A stretch of DNA of 64,000 nt, from positions 1,054,001 to 1,118,000 of the forward strand of contig NZ_CP059492.1 in assembly GCF_014041995.1 (NCBI RefSeq). Direction: 5' to 3'. A program made the position numbers and the translations under genes. Within the stretch, counting starts at the first letter, position 1. Each line of letters begins with the position of its first letter. This document shows positions 7,396-15,565 of this stretch, piece by piece. The DNA comes from Changpingibacter yushuensis. GTDB taxonomy: Bacteria; Actinomycetota; Actinomycetes; Actinomycetales; Actinomycetaceae. The notes under the pieces were generated by a model. That model saw only the letters and a program-made list of their open reading frames with translations. It searched no databases and had not been told where the DNA came from.

Positions 7396-8271
7396 CTACT
7401 TGGTGCGTGGTGGGAGCGGCACGAGCAGTGACGTGCGCTCAATGTAGTCGCGGTACGCGGGTTCGTCGCCCCAGCGTTTCTCGCCCTGCTTCTGGAGGAG
7501 CGGAATGCCGCTGACCTTGGTGAGAAGGATCGTGACAAAGACGGGGGAAAGCAGGCCGACATATTGCCAGCCGGACAGGTTGGGAAGCGCAACGAGAGCG
7601 ACCCCGAGCCACAGGGTGATCTCACCGAAATAGTTGGGGTGTTGCGACCAGGCCCACAGGCCGGTCGTGATGAAGCGTCCGTTGTTCTCTGGTCTGCTCC
7701 GCCACATCCTCTTCTGGACATCGGCGGTCACCTCGATGACGACGCCGATGATCCACAGGGCAACGCCGACGAAGAAGCGCCAATCGACATCGACCTGGTC
7801 GGCAGACGTCATCGCAATCCATGCGGCGGATGCTGTGAATGTGACCCACAGGCCCTGAATGTTCCACACGTTGAAGAAGCGGAGCGGAACCTTCTTGATC
7901 TCGTCGAAACGACTGTCCCGCCCGTCCTTCTTGATACGGAGATAGAGGAAGGAGCCGAGGCGCAGTGCCCACAGCATGACCATGAGGCCGAGGATGATCG
8001 ACCGTGTGCTGAGATCGGGGACCGTCAGGAGAATGATGAGGGAGATCGATATGTATGTGATGCTGCCGGCCAGGTCGAAGTACTTTTCCGTCATGTTCAG
8101 CTGTGCGTGGATGTACACGAGCCATTGGATGACGAAGGCGAGGGCCACGACTACCGCGAAGAGCGGCAGTGAGCCAACGGCGGCACCGTTGTAGGAGCCG
8201 GCCCAGGCGACTAGTGCGCCAAGAAGGATCGTGATCGTGATCGCGATTAACGGTTTGAGATTCTGTTTCAT
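7396..8271 (-). CDS. DUF1295 / steroid 5-alpha-reductase-like membrane protein
   Basis: The protein has about 291 residues and several membrane helices. It belongs to the DUF1295 family, which shares the fold of steroid 5-alpha reductases and isoprenylcysteine methyltransferases. The C-terminal half carries the family signature (GRFITTGLWAWSQHPNYFGEI, about residues 199-219) with conserved Arg, Trp, His, Pro, Asn and Tyr. The substrate is unknown, and NAD(P)H-dependent reduction of a lipid is inferred from the fold. The ATG at 8271 overlaps the stop of the 38-residue peptide gene (ATGA). A longer in-frame start at 8388 lies inside the upstream gene and is unlikely. Confidence 0.85.
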   Translation of the reverse strand: MKQNLKPLIAITITILLGALVAWAGSYNGAAVGSLPLFAVVVALAFVIQWLVYIHAQLNMTEKYFDLAGSITYISISLIILLTVPDLSTRSIILGLMVMLWALRLGSFLYLRIKKDGRDSRFDEIKKVPLRFFNVWNIQGLWVTFTASAAWIAMTSADQVDVDWRFFVGVALWIIGVVIEVTADVQKRMWRSRPENNGRFITTGLWAWSQHPNYFGEITLWLGVALVALPNLSGWQYVGLLSPVFVTILLTKVSGIPLLQKQGEKRWGDEPAYRDYIERTSLLVPLPPRTK

Positions 8272-8384
8272 GTTGCTTCCGATGTTGAAGGGAAGTTGCG
8301 AAGGATGAGGGAGGTAATCGCTGCTGTGATCGCACACACGATCATGGCGATCAGCCAACTGAGAAGCCACCGTTTCGCTCTCAT
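8268..8384 (-). CDS. 38-residue single-pass membrane peptide
   Basis: A short frame sits between the acyl-CoA ligase and the DUF1295 gene. Its ATG (8384-8382) overlaps the ligase stop in an ATGA, and its own stop overlaps the DUF1295 start in a second ATGA. This double coupling makes translation very likely. After MRAKRWL a hydrophobic run of about 22 residues (LSWLIAMIVCAITAAITSLIL) forms one membrane helix with positive-inside character, followed by a short polar tail. No family is recognised. It may anchor or modulate its neighbours. Confidence 0.7.
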   Translation of the reverse strand: MRAKRWLLSWLIAMIVCAITAAITSLILRNFPSTSEAT

Positions 8385-10210
8385 ACACTTGAGCCGTTCT
8401 TGTACAGATCGTCGATGACGTTGGAGAGGGCCTGGATGACGCGCGAGCGCCGGAGCTTCATCGTCGGGGTGACGAAGTCCCCGCCCGGGTTGAGGTCGCA
8501 CAGGAGAACCTTGAAGCGTTTGATCTGTTCGGGCGCGGACACGCTGAGGTTGGCGAGACGGATGGAGGGCAGGATGCGGGCAATGAGATCCTCTCGGGTG
8601 ACCTGAGATGCCTCGGTAGCCTCACCAGGGGATGAGATTCCCTGTTTCGCTGCCTCTTCCGGGTCGAGGAAGATGAGGGCGGCCGGGTATGGTCGGGAGT
8701 CTCCCACCACGACGGCGTGCGCCACGAGAGGGTTCTCCTCAACCTTGGCCTGCCACCCCTGCGGTTCAATTGTCTTGCCTCCCGCGGTCACCACGGTGTC
8801 GCGGATGCGACCGGTGATGGTGAGTCGGCCTTCCGCGTCGAGGTGCCCGAGGTCTCCCGTTTTCAGGAATCCGTCGACGAATGCGCCCTCGTTGTGGTGG
8901 TCGCGGTAATAGCCGGGGGAGACGCCGATGCCGCTGGCAAGGATCTCGCCAGCGGGCGAAATGCGAACGGTATGTCCGGGGCTTGGCCGGCCGACAGTGC
9001 CGGCGTAGTTGTGTCCGGGACGGTTGCCCGTCAGTGGTGCCGTTGTCTCGGTGAGGCCGTAGCCTTCAATGACCTCGAGGCCCATGCCTCTGAAGAGGCG
9101 ATTGATCGAGGCATTGAGCGGCGCCGCACCGCACAGGAGGTACTCAATGTTCCCACCCATAAGCGCCCGAACCTTCGAGTAGAACAGCTTGTCGTAGAGA
9201 CGCCTCTTGAGGGATACCCCCTTTGGGGGTATGTCATTCGGATCGTGCTGGAGGCGTTCGAGATGAGAGCCCCAGGCGATCCCGGTTCGCTCAGCATCGC
9301 GCCACAGCCACCCCATCTTCTTCTCCTCGGCCCTCGCGGCAAGACGTTCGCGAACCTTTTCGAGGATCCGGGGAACAACAACGAGGAAGGTGGGGCGAAT
9401 GCCGCTGAGTGCGGCTATGGCCTGTTTCGGATCGGGCTCGTAGCTGATCGTCATCCCGGCCGCGATGCAAATGAGCTGAAGACCGCGGGCGAGAACGTGC
9501 GCGAGGGGAAGGAAGATCAGGGTCGATCCGCGATCGTGGACTACCTCCGAATAGTCCGCCCCGATGTTCAGCACCTGTCCCATGAGGTTACGGTGCGTAA
9601 TGACAACGCCCTTCGGCGATCCCTCGGTACCAGATGTGTAAACCATGGTGGCGGTGTCATCCAGACCGGCCGAAAGCCTGCGCTCCTCGACGGTCGCGCT
9701 GTCGATGCTGATGCCAGTATCTCCGACCTGGGAGAGGCCATCATCGCTGAGATCCCATGCCGTGACCTGACGTCCCGTGTCGAGGCCGCTGTCGATGATT
9801 GTGCGGCGCTTCGCCTCGCTGTCAGCAAATGCCCACTGGACTTCTGCATCGATCATCATCTGACGAACCTGCTCCGGGGAGGATGAGTCGAAGACTGGGA
9901 TAACAATGGCGCCGACCCAGAACGACGCCATGTCGGCGACTGCCCACGGGTATCCGGTGGCTCCCTGAATCGCGAGCCTGTCACCGGCGCGAACGCCCTG
10001 CGCGATCAGACCTCGAGCCGTTGCCGTCACGAGATCGTAGAACTCTCGTGTCGTCACGTCGACGAGCGTCCCGTGCCTCTCGATTCGGAACGCACGATGG
10101 TCGGGAGCAATCGCGACCCGGTCGGCCAAGAGATCGGTGACGTTCCTCCGGTGCTCCATGTCGACAAGCGCGGGCGTCGATGCCTCGGCGACAAATGAGT
10201 GATCAGTCAT
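8381..10210 (-). CDS. Long-chain fatty acid-CoA ligase (AMP-forming)
   Basis: This 609-residue ANL-superfamily enzyme activates a fatty acid to acyl-AMP and then acyl-CoA. The P-loop is YTSGTEGSPKG (residues 191-201), motif A5 is EGYGLTET (382-389), and the C-terminal domain begins after GRIRDTVVTAGGK, which supplies the hinge and catalytic Lys region. Length matches FadD15-type long-chain ligases. The start overlaps the MarR gene stop by 8 bp. The operon context with MarR and DUF1295 points to inducible lipid or fatty-acid use. A second, distinct ligase lies at 30759-32567. Confidence 0.92.
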   Translation of the reverse strand: MTDHSFVAEASTPALVDMEHRRNVTDLLADRVAIAPDHRAFRIERHGTLVDVTTREFYDLVTATARGLIAQGVRAGDRLAIQGATGYPWAVADMASFWVGAIVIPVFDSSSPEQVRQMMIDAEVQWAFADSEAKRRTIIDSGLDTGRQVTAWDLSDDGLSQVGDTGISIDSATVEERRLSAGLDDTATMVYTSGTEGSPKGVVITHRNLMGQVLNIGADYSEVVHDRGSTLIFLPLAHVLARGLQLICIAAGMTISYEPDPKQAIAALSGIRPTFLVVVPRILEKVRERLAARAEEKKMGWLWRDAERTGIAWGSHLERLQHDPNDIPPKGVSLKRRLYDKLFYSKVRALMGGNIEYLLCGAAPLNASINRLFRGMGLEVIEGYGLTETTAPLTGNRPGHNYAGTVGRPSPGHTVRISPAGEILASGIGVSPGYYRDHHNEGAFVDGFLKTGDLGHLDAEGRLTITGRIRDTVVTAGGKTIEPQGWQAKVEENPLVAHAVVVGDSRPYPAALIFLDPEEAAKQGISSPGEATEASQVTREDLIARILPSIRLANLSVSAPEQIKRFKVLLCDLNPGGDFVTPTMKLRRSRVIQALSNVIDDLYKNGSSV

Positions 10211-10787
10211 GTTCTGCCCAATCCGCGTTCTTCATATCGATTCTTTCAGCCATGTCTTGGAGGAACTCGATCACGATTTCTCGCTCGTGGGGGCGCAGGC
10301 GCGCGGCGGCGTAGAAACGGCGTGACTGAAGGCGCCCGACCGTTTCGTAGGCGGCCTTCCGCGTCGAAGGATTCACCCTGATCTGCAGCGCGCGGCGGTC
10401 GGAAGGGTGCTGGCTACGTGTGATGTGATCAGCCGCCTCCAGCCGGTCCAGCAGCTTCGTGGTGGACGCGGGAGAGATGTTGAGATACTTCGTGATCTTG
10501 CTGGGCGTGGCAATATCCTTCTGGTTCTCGCACACCAAGAGATAGTGCAGGGCCCTCATGTCAGTCTCGTTGAGCTCCATGTATTTCGCGGATGCCTCGC
10601 TCACCTCTCGTTCCACCTCCCTCAGCTTGCCAAGAGTTCGCATGAGCCGGGTGATCTGGGCGATGTCCTCATCGGTGAGACCTTCAAGATCGACGAGTTC
10701 GCCCGAGGGGTCGTTCTCTCGAATTCCATACATCTCCATCTTTCCGGCTTCCGCTGGAGCGGGTGTGCTGTCTACCATGACCACCAT
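10203..10787 (-). CDS. MarR-family transcriptional regulator
   Basis: This 194-residue winged-helix regulator heads the ligase/DUF1295 operon. The central region carries the MarR winged helix (SKITKYLNISPASTTKLLDRLE as recognition region, then the wing HPSDRRALQIRV). An extra N-terminal part of about 60 residues precedes it. A promoter-like pair sits immediately upstream, with -10 TATTAA only 1 nt before the first ATG. That would place the RNA start inside the first codons and favours Met4 (10778) as the true, near-leaderless start. Autoregulation and ligand control by a fatty acid or acyl-CoA are inferred. Confidence 0.87.
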   Translation of the reverse strand: MVVMVDSTPAPAEAGKMEMYGIRENDPSGELVDLEGLTDEDIAQITRLMRTLGKLREVEREVSEASAKYMELNETDMRALHYLLVCENQKDIATPSKITKYLNISPASTTKLLDRLEAADHITRSQHPSDRRALQIRVNPSTRKAAYETVGRLQSRRFYAAARLRPHEREIVIEFLQDMAERIDMKNADWAEHD

Positions 10788-10788
10788 C

Positions 10789-10816
10789 TTAATACATTAG
10801 GCGAACAATATGCCAA
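10789..10816 (-). promoter_or_regulatory. Promoter of the MarR-ligase operon
   Basis: On the minus strand TTGGCA (10816-10811) is followed after 16 bp by TATTAA (10794-10789), directly before the MarR start. The surroundings are AT-rich (AATTATTTATTTCG), unlike the neighbouring GC-rich DNA. Confidence 0.5.
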
Positions 10817-10901
10817 GCGAAATAAATAATTCATTGCTCGATCCTCAGAAAAGGAAGTGACGCGGCGAAAAGTCAACAGACTGACCGCGGCAAACACTCA
10901 A

Positions 10902-10986
10902 CAGACGCCCGTGAGGGCAGGGTGGATTCTCATAGCAAGTGCAGACTTCCAAGCTGCACACAGACGCCCGTGAGGGCCAGGGTGGA
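10902..10986. repeat. Two copies of a 25-bp sequence
   Basis: CAGACGCCCGTGAGGGC followed by (C)AGGGTGGA occurs at 10902-10926 and 10961-10986, about 60 bp apart. It lies between the MarR promoter and the MMPL remnant. Function unknown. Confidence 0.7.
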
Positions 10987-10992
10987 CGGTAG

Positions 10993-11170
10993 GTGAGAGT
11001 TGTGGTCGTGTCCGACGACGGCGCTCTCGCCGACGAACTTCCGGATTCGTTGACGGCCTTTGTCACGGGCCCCGCGGGTTTGACTGCGGATCTCAGCGAG
11101 GATTTCGGAGGAATAGACAGCCTGCTTCTCGGCGTCGCCTTCCTTGCTGTTCTCCTGATCCTCCTCGTTA
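10993..11170 (+). pseudogene. MMPL-family transporter remnant
   Basis: About 58 codons read VVVSDDGALADELPDSLTAF, then VTGPAGLTADLSEDFGGIDS, then a hydrophobic run. This matches the extracellular-loop-to-helix junction of MMPL/RND lipid exporters. A stop precedes the fragment, and similarity ends near 11170 although the frame runs on to 11568. It is a short internal relic of a gene normally over 2 kb. Confidence 0.6.
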
Positions 11171-11384
11171 TCGGAGCATTCGGTGCGTTCTCCCTCAAGG
11201 CTGATGGTGTCGCCCAGACTGTTTTCGTCCTCACGGTCTCCGAGGCCCGTGATGGTCAGCAGAAGCTCTCCGAACGCTTCGCCGCAGGCTGTGGCAACGC
11301 AACGAACTTAACCGCAGTGCGCTCCCGCTCATTGGCCGCACGCCGTTTTTGTTGCGCGAGTGAGAATCCGCAGGAACTCAAGCT

Positions 11385-11900
11385 TCAAGACTCCCAGCGC
11401 GTTTCTCCGTCCGTGATTGTCTCTGTGGCGTGCAAGCCAAGATTGCGTGCCACTGCGACTGAAGGCACGTTTGCGGGGCTGATGTTCGCAACGAGGAGTT
11501 CGACTCCTTGGGAGCGCAACCAGTCACACATGATTCTTGCGGCATCCGTTGCGAACCCACGTCCTTGATGTACAGGTGAGATAACCCAAGCTACATTTGC
11601 GTAAACAACTCCGCCCTTGTTGGCCAGTGTGGCTTGAGTGAAGCCAACCGCTTCTCCAGAGTCTTGTGTGCGAACGATCCAGTTCATCCAACCCTCCTGA
11701 CCGTCTCCGGAGTGTCCCACGACTTGTCTCTTGTAACGTTCGGTCAACTGGGTGACCGTAGGGGCAACCCCACCGATATGGTCATAAATGGCGGAAGGTG
11801 CCAGAACGTCAACCATCTCGCCAGCATGCTCTATTGTTAACGGCTCGAGCATCAAGCTTGCTGTCCCGAGGGCAACTGGAGTGGGCCAAGATTTCATCAA
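11385..11900 (-). CDS. GNAT acetyltransferase (RimJ/RimL-like)
   Basis: This 171-residue acetyltransferase likely transfers acetyl from acetyl-CoA to an amine or protein N-terminus. It starts with the RimJ/RimL-type beta strand (LMLEPLTIEHAGEMVDVL). The acetyl-CoA loop HQGRGFATDAARIMCDW (about 117-133) follows the VAWVISP strand, and the C-terminal block NVPSVAVARNLGL is typical. The substrate is unknown. It is isolated, with degraded sequence on both sides. Confidence 0.85.
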   Translation of the reverse strand: MMKSWPTPVALGTASLMLEPLTIEHAGEMVDVLAPSAIYDHIGGVAPTVTQLTERYKRQVVGHSGDGQEGWMNWIVRTQDSGEAVGFTQATLANKGGVVYANVAWVISPVHQGRGFATDAARIMCDWLRSQGVELLVANISPANVPSVAVARNLGLHATETITDGETRWES

Positions 11901-12089
11901 TCAAGTATTTCATGCCACCGACTTCTCATGAATCAAGAGTCTTACCTGACCGCTTCTAGAGAGCCTGACGAAGATCAGGCTTCTGATGTTCGGACGGCAT
12001 TGTCCGAGCTACCGCGCGCGACTTGGAAGAGCCCAACATCGGTGGAATCGTGACAAGTCAATACGTGACCGTTGTGGTCGTCGTCGGGG

Positions 12090-12224
12090 CCTTTTCACCT
12101 GCGGAGCCTGGAGGACCCCTCGTCTGCGGTGCGCAAGTGCCATCACCGGTTGGTTGTGATGGTTGCCCTCGCTGCAATTGTGGTTGTGTCAAGCGCGGCT
12201 CGCGCGGTGCTTGTAACTCATTAG
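12090..12224 (+). pseudogene. Possible ISAs1-type transposase N-terminal remnant
   Basis: One frame reads LEDPSSAVRKCHHRLVVMVA and continues into a hydrophobic run to TAG 12222. This recalls the DPRxxRGVRHxL…VVALAACAV start of ISAs1-family transposases, but it is short and altered. The surrounding 11901-12305 holds nothing else I can name. Confidence 0.3.
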
Positions 12225-12305
12225 TGCAAAGCCGGAACCGAGTTTCGGAAGGGTGCGTGCCATATAAGCGCGTTGAGCGTTCGTAGGCAGGGTTTTGACC
12301 ATGCC

Positions 12306-12357
12306 TTGTGTCACTCCAGACCGAGACTTAGTATCTTCGCATGTGTGAAGATACTAA
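12306..12357 (+). promoter_or_regulatory. Promoter and palindromic operator of the metal sensor gene
   Basis: TTGTGT (12306-12311) and TAGTAT (12329-12334) are spaced 17 bp, putting the RNA start about 7 nt on, at the A of ATG 12341: a leaderless mRNA. A perfect inverted repeat TTAGTATCTTC-N8-GAAGATACTAA (12328-12357) covers the -10 box and the start codon. This fits ArsR-family autorepression. Confidence 0.8.
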
Positions 12358-12706
12358 GCTTTCTGCGTTGAGTGTGGACCCGCAGTATGTGGAGTTGGCA
12401 GCGGACGTGTTCGCGATGCTTTCCGATGCCACTCGCATCAGGATCGTGCTTGCACTCAGCGAGCGCGAGATGTCGGTAGGGGAGCTTGCCGAAGCGGTCG
12501 GAAAATCGCCCACTGCAGTTTCCCAACATTTGGCAAAACTCCGCTGGGGAAAGGTAGTTCACGCGCGGCAGGCAGGTACCCGAGTGTTCTACAGCCTCAT
12601 CGATGAACATGCCGGTGAGCTAGTCACCCAAGCTGTGTACCAGGCCGAACACGCAGTCGATAGCCTTCCGGCGCACCACCGCGGCGTGGGGAGGGCAGCG
12701 CTGTGA
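12341..12706 (+). CDS. ArsR-family metal sensor (KmtR/NmtR-like)
   Basis: This 121-residue winged-helix repressor probably dissociates from its operator when bound to a metal, releasing the downstream ATPase gene. The body (VFAMLSDATRIRIVLALSER, then EMSVGELAEAVGKSP, then TAVSQHLAKLR) and the C-terminal AVYQAEHAVDSLPAHHR resemble mycobacterial KmtR, a Ni/Co sensor with a His-rich C-terminus. The metal is inferred only by resemblance. The ATG at 12341 lies within the operator palindrome and at the predicted RNA start. The stop overlaps the GTG of the ATPase gene. Confidence 0.85.
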   Translation: MCEDTKLSALSVDPQYVELAADVFAMLSDATRIRIVLALSEREMSVGELAEAVGKSPTAVSQHLAKLRWGKVVHARQAGTRVFYSLIDEHAGELVTQAVYQAEHAVDSLPAHHRGVGRAAL

Positions 12707-14574
12707 ACGCCGTCCAACCTGCAACCGTCGAATCCGAGGATGTGCTCTTGGGAGTCGGCCTATGGCAAAGAATCAACCATAGAGACCTCGCCCGAACCGC
12801 CTTCGTCGCACTGTGCACGGTCGCGGTGGCGCTCGGCCTAGTGTGGCCCTCCCATGCGTTACCCCTGGTTGCTGTTGCGGGCCTGATCGTAGGGTGTTGG
12901 CCCATCCTGACTGAGGCATGGGAGGACGCGCGTGCCCGCCGAATGAGCATGGAACTCTCCATGCTCATCGCCATCGCAGCGGCAGCTCTGATCGGTGAGT
13001 GGGTCACAGCGTTGTTGGTCACCACGTTCGTCCTTGCGGCCGAGATCCTCGAAGACCTATCGATGGATCGTGGCCGGGACGCCCTCACCGATCTCATGGC
13101 CTTTCTTCCTGAAATGGTGCAGATTCGTCGCGGCAACGCCATTGATTCGGTTGCGCTTGCCGACGTCGAAGCCGGCGACGTCGTCGTCGTAGCACCGGGT
13201 GGGCGGATCCCCGTTGATGGAACGGTTCTCACTGGGGAATCAACTGCGGATACATCACGGATAACAGGGGAGTCTCTGCCGGTGGAGATCGGCCCGGGAT
13301 CGGCTGTCTACTCCGGATCGATCAATCAGATCGGCGCGGTCGAGCTTCGTGCCGAGCGGGTAGGTGAGGATTCCTCCTACGGGCGCATTGTGGAGGCAGT
13401 GCGTTTAGCGCAGTCGTCTGAACCACCGGTCGCACGGCTTGCAGACAAGTTGGCAGCGCGGTTGGTTTATCTGGCGCTGATTGGTGCAGTAATCACATAT
13501 ATCGCAACGAGCGATGTTACTGCGACGATATCGGTGGTGGTAGTTGCCGGAGCTTGCGGCATCGCAGCAGGCACTCCGCTTGCGGTTCTTGCGGCAATTG
13601 CACGTATCGCCCGCTCTGGCGCTTTCGTGAAAGATGGAGCCCATCTGGAGGCCCTTTCTGAAGTGGACACAGTGGTGTTTGACAAGACGGGAACTCTCAC
13701 AACCGGTACTCCAACGGTGGTGGACATACATGCACGACCTGGCAACGATGCGGAGAACATCCTGCGGCTGGCGGCAGCTGCGGAAGCATACTCTGAGCAT
13801 CCTCTTGGGCAGGCCATAATTGGTTTCGCGCATTCTCATGGTCTAGAAGTTGAGCCAGCTACTGACTTTGAATACCACCTTGGCAAGGGTGTTACTGCAA
13901 CGAGCCACGGCCATGCCATCGCTGCCGGAAGTCGAGCCTTAGTGCCAGATGCTCCGGACGCCATGGATGGGCGGGGTATATCTACTCCCGTGTATGTGAG
14001 TATCGATGGGAGGTTCGCTGGGACCATTCTGCTGGCCGATACCGCGCGTGAGTCTGCTCAGAGTGCGGTAGAGCAACTGCACAGGCGTGGGCTCCGCACC
14101 ATCATCATCACGGGAGATCAGGAGGTCACGGCACGGGCGATAGCAGGCGAGTTAGGCATCGACGATTTCCGTGCTGGATTGCTGCCGCACGAGAAGCTCG
14201 CAGCCATCGATGCCGAACGGGCCGCGGGGCACCGGCTGGCAATGGTGGGCGACGGAGTGAACGATGCGCCCGCGCTCGCTCGCGCCGACGTTGGCATTGC
14301 AATGGGCTCGGGTACTGACATCGCGCGGGACAGTGCCGACGTGGTACTCATCAGCTCAGATATGAACGATTTGGTTCAAACGATCGATGTGGCACAGCGA
14401 GCCCGTCGAATCGTCATGTTCAACTTTGGTGGCACCATAGCTGTGGATCTGATCGGTATGGCGTTGGCCGGGTTCGGACTGCTCGGCCCTGTCTTGGCTG
14501 CTCTTGTGCACGTTGGGAGCGAGACCGTTTTCATCCTCAACTCCGCTCGTCTCATTCCCGGAAGGAAAGGCTAG
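12703..14574 (+). CDS. Heavy-metal P1B-type ATPase
   Basis: This 623-residue metal-exporting ATPase has no N-terminal metal-binding domain. It shows the TGES actuator motif (188-191), the phosphorylated Asp in DKTGTLT (327-333), the HP motif of heavy-metal pumps in SEHPLGQ (365-370) and the hinge GDGVNDAPAL (516-525). The membrane metal motif is unusual: where CPC, SPC or TPC is expected the protein has GACGIAAGTPLAV (283-295). There the Pro follows several residues after the single Cys. GTG start, overlapping the sensor stop (GTGA). Co-expression with the KmtR-like sensor suggests Co/Ni or another divalent ion. The stop codon lies in the first of three 27-bp repeats. Confidence 0.9.
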   Translation: MNAVQPATVESEDVLLGVGLWQRINHRDLARTAFVALCTVAVALGLVWPSHALPLVAVAGLIVGCWPILTEAWEDARARRMSMELSMLIAIAAAALIGEWVTALLVTTFVLAAEILEDLSMDRGRDALTDLMAFLPEMVQIRRGNAIDSVALADVEAGDVVVVAPGGRIPVDGTVLTGESTADTSRITGESLPVEIGPGSAVYSGSINQIGAVELRAERVGEDSSYGRIVEAVRLAQSSEPPVARLADKLAARLVYLALIGAVITYIATSDVTATISVVVVAGACGIAAGTPLAVLAAIARIARSGAFVKDGAHLEALSEVDTVVFDKTGTLTTGTPTVVDIHARPGNDAENILRLAAAAEAYSEHPLGQAIIGFAHSHGLEVEPATDFEYHLGKGVTATSHGHAIAAGSRALVPDAPDAMDGRGISTPVYVSIDGRFAGTILLADTARESAQSAVEQLHRRGLRTIIITGDQEVTARAIAGELGIDDFRAGLLPHEKLAAIDAERAAGHRLAMVGDGVNDAPALARADVGIAMGSGTDIARDSADVVLISSDMNDLVQTIDVAQRARRIVMFNFGGTIAVDLIGMALAGFGLLGPVLAALVHVGSETVFILNSARLIPGRKG

Positions 14575-14634
14575 CGGTGGATTCCCGGAAGGAAAGGCTA
14601 GCGGGGGATTCCCGGAAGGAAAGGCTAGCGGGGG
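14554..14634 (+). repeat. Three 27-bp tandem repeats straddling a stop codon
   Basis: The unit ATTCCCGGAAGGAAAGGCTAG plus CGGKGG occurs at 14554, 14581 and 14608 with one or no mismatch. The first copy encodes the last residues (IPGRKG) and the TAG stop of the ATPase; the next two repeat the coding end and stop behind it. Confidence 0.95.
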
Positions 14635-15097
14635 AGATTTCCTCTGCTCGCGATGTGAGGCGGCCACGCACCGGATGTTCTGATTAACGTCCCGACATGC
14701 GGGGTAACCCCGGTGTTGTGGAACTGCGGTAGTGTCATTCGATCCTGTGAGTTCCACGAGCGAGCCAAAACCCGCTACATCTAGCCGATTGCGGCGAACT
14801 CGCGAACGTTGTATGTTGAGACAGCTAATAGATCGATGCTCGACAACAGGCACCTACGGTGAGAATTCAGGTTCTGATGTCAAACACGTGGAGTTCGGCA
14901 ACTTGCCGGGGTCTGTTTCGGCGATTGCTCACGCATTTGCAGTGGTGTTTGGCTTATCGTTACTGTGAATTCCCTCGGTAGGATCTAGGGTTTTCACCGA
15001 TCAAGTATGTATTGACCGGAGATTATCCGATAGATTTTTGCCTAATGGCCCCAGATGGGCCAAGCATCCACAAATACTGAAAACGAGAGGTACGGGA
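14635..15097. other. 463-bp intergenic stretch before the HU gene
   Basis: No credible gene is seen. Short frames on both strands lack family features and start sites. A small palindrome (CGGGGTAACCCCG) lies near 14700. The last about 100 bp are AT-richer and should contain the HU promoter. Confidence 0.5.
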
Positions 15098-15379
15098 ATG
15101 TCCCTTAACCGCACTGAACTGATCGCTGCGATCGCCGAAAAGGCAAACCTGTCCAAGTCCGACGCTGACAAGGCATTGGCTGCTCTTCAGGAAGTCCTAG
15201 TCGAGTCCCTCGCCAATGGCGAAGCCGTCAAGATTACTGGCCTCTTGGCAGTGGAGCGCACTGAGCGCGCCGCGCGTAAGGGCCGCAACCCACGTACCGG
15301 CGAAGAGATCGAAATTCCAGCCGGCTTCGGCGTCAAGCTGACTGCTGGTTCGGCGCTGAAGAAGGCTGTCGCTAAGTGA
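15098..15379 (+). CDS. hup: HU-type DNA-binding protein
   Basis: This 93-residue histone-like protein bends and compacts DNA as a dimer. The start MSLNRTELIAAIAEKANLSK is the standard HU N-terminus, preceded by GAGAGG. The DNA-binding arm contains GRNPRTGEEIEIPA. It lacks the long Lys/Ala-rich tail of mycobacterial HupB and is the short type. An in-frame Met at 15038 would add 20 non-homologous residues and is rejected. A strong terminator follows. Confidence 0.95.
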   Translation: MSLNRTELIAAIAEKANLSKSDADKALAALQEVLVESLANGEAVKITGLLAVERTERAARKGRNPRTGEEIEIPAGFGVKLTAGSALKKAVAK

Positions 15380-15407
15380 TTCTTAGCTAGTCATTGCGCA
15401 TAGCTCA

Positions 15408-15448
15408 GGCGGGGCCCGGCACACACGTGCCGGGCCCCGCCCTCATTT
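15408..15448 (+). terminator. Terminator after HU
   Basis: A 15-bp perfect GC-rich stem (GGCGGGGCCCGGCAC / GTGCCGGGCCCCGCC) has an ACAC loop and is followed by CTCATTT. Confidence 0.9.
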
Positions 15449-15565
15449 CCCGCAAGCTGACCTGCGCATGTGCAAGCAGCAGGGTGTGGTGTGCCGGCGA
15501 CACTCCCCGATGAGAAACTACACAGATGTGGCGGAGCAGGTGGGCAACTCTTCTACACTGGTTCC

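Noticed and set aside
11171-11568. Continuation of the plus-strand frame from 10993 as a 191-residue protein
   Set aside because: Similarity to MMPL ends near 11170, and the last part is antisense to the convincing GNAT gene at 11385-11900.
14356-14853. 165-codon minus-strand ORF at the ATPase end
   Set aside because: It is antisense to the ATPase, and its repetitive NPPLAFPSG part only translates the 27-bp repeat.
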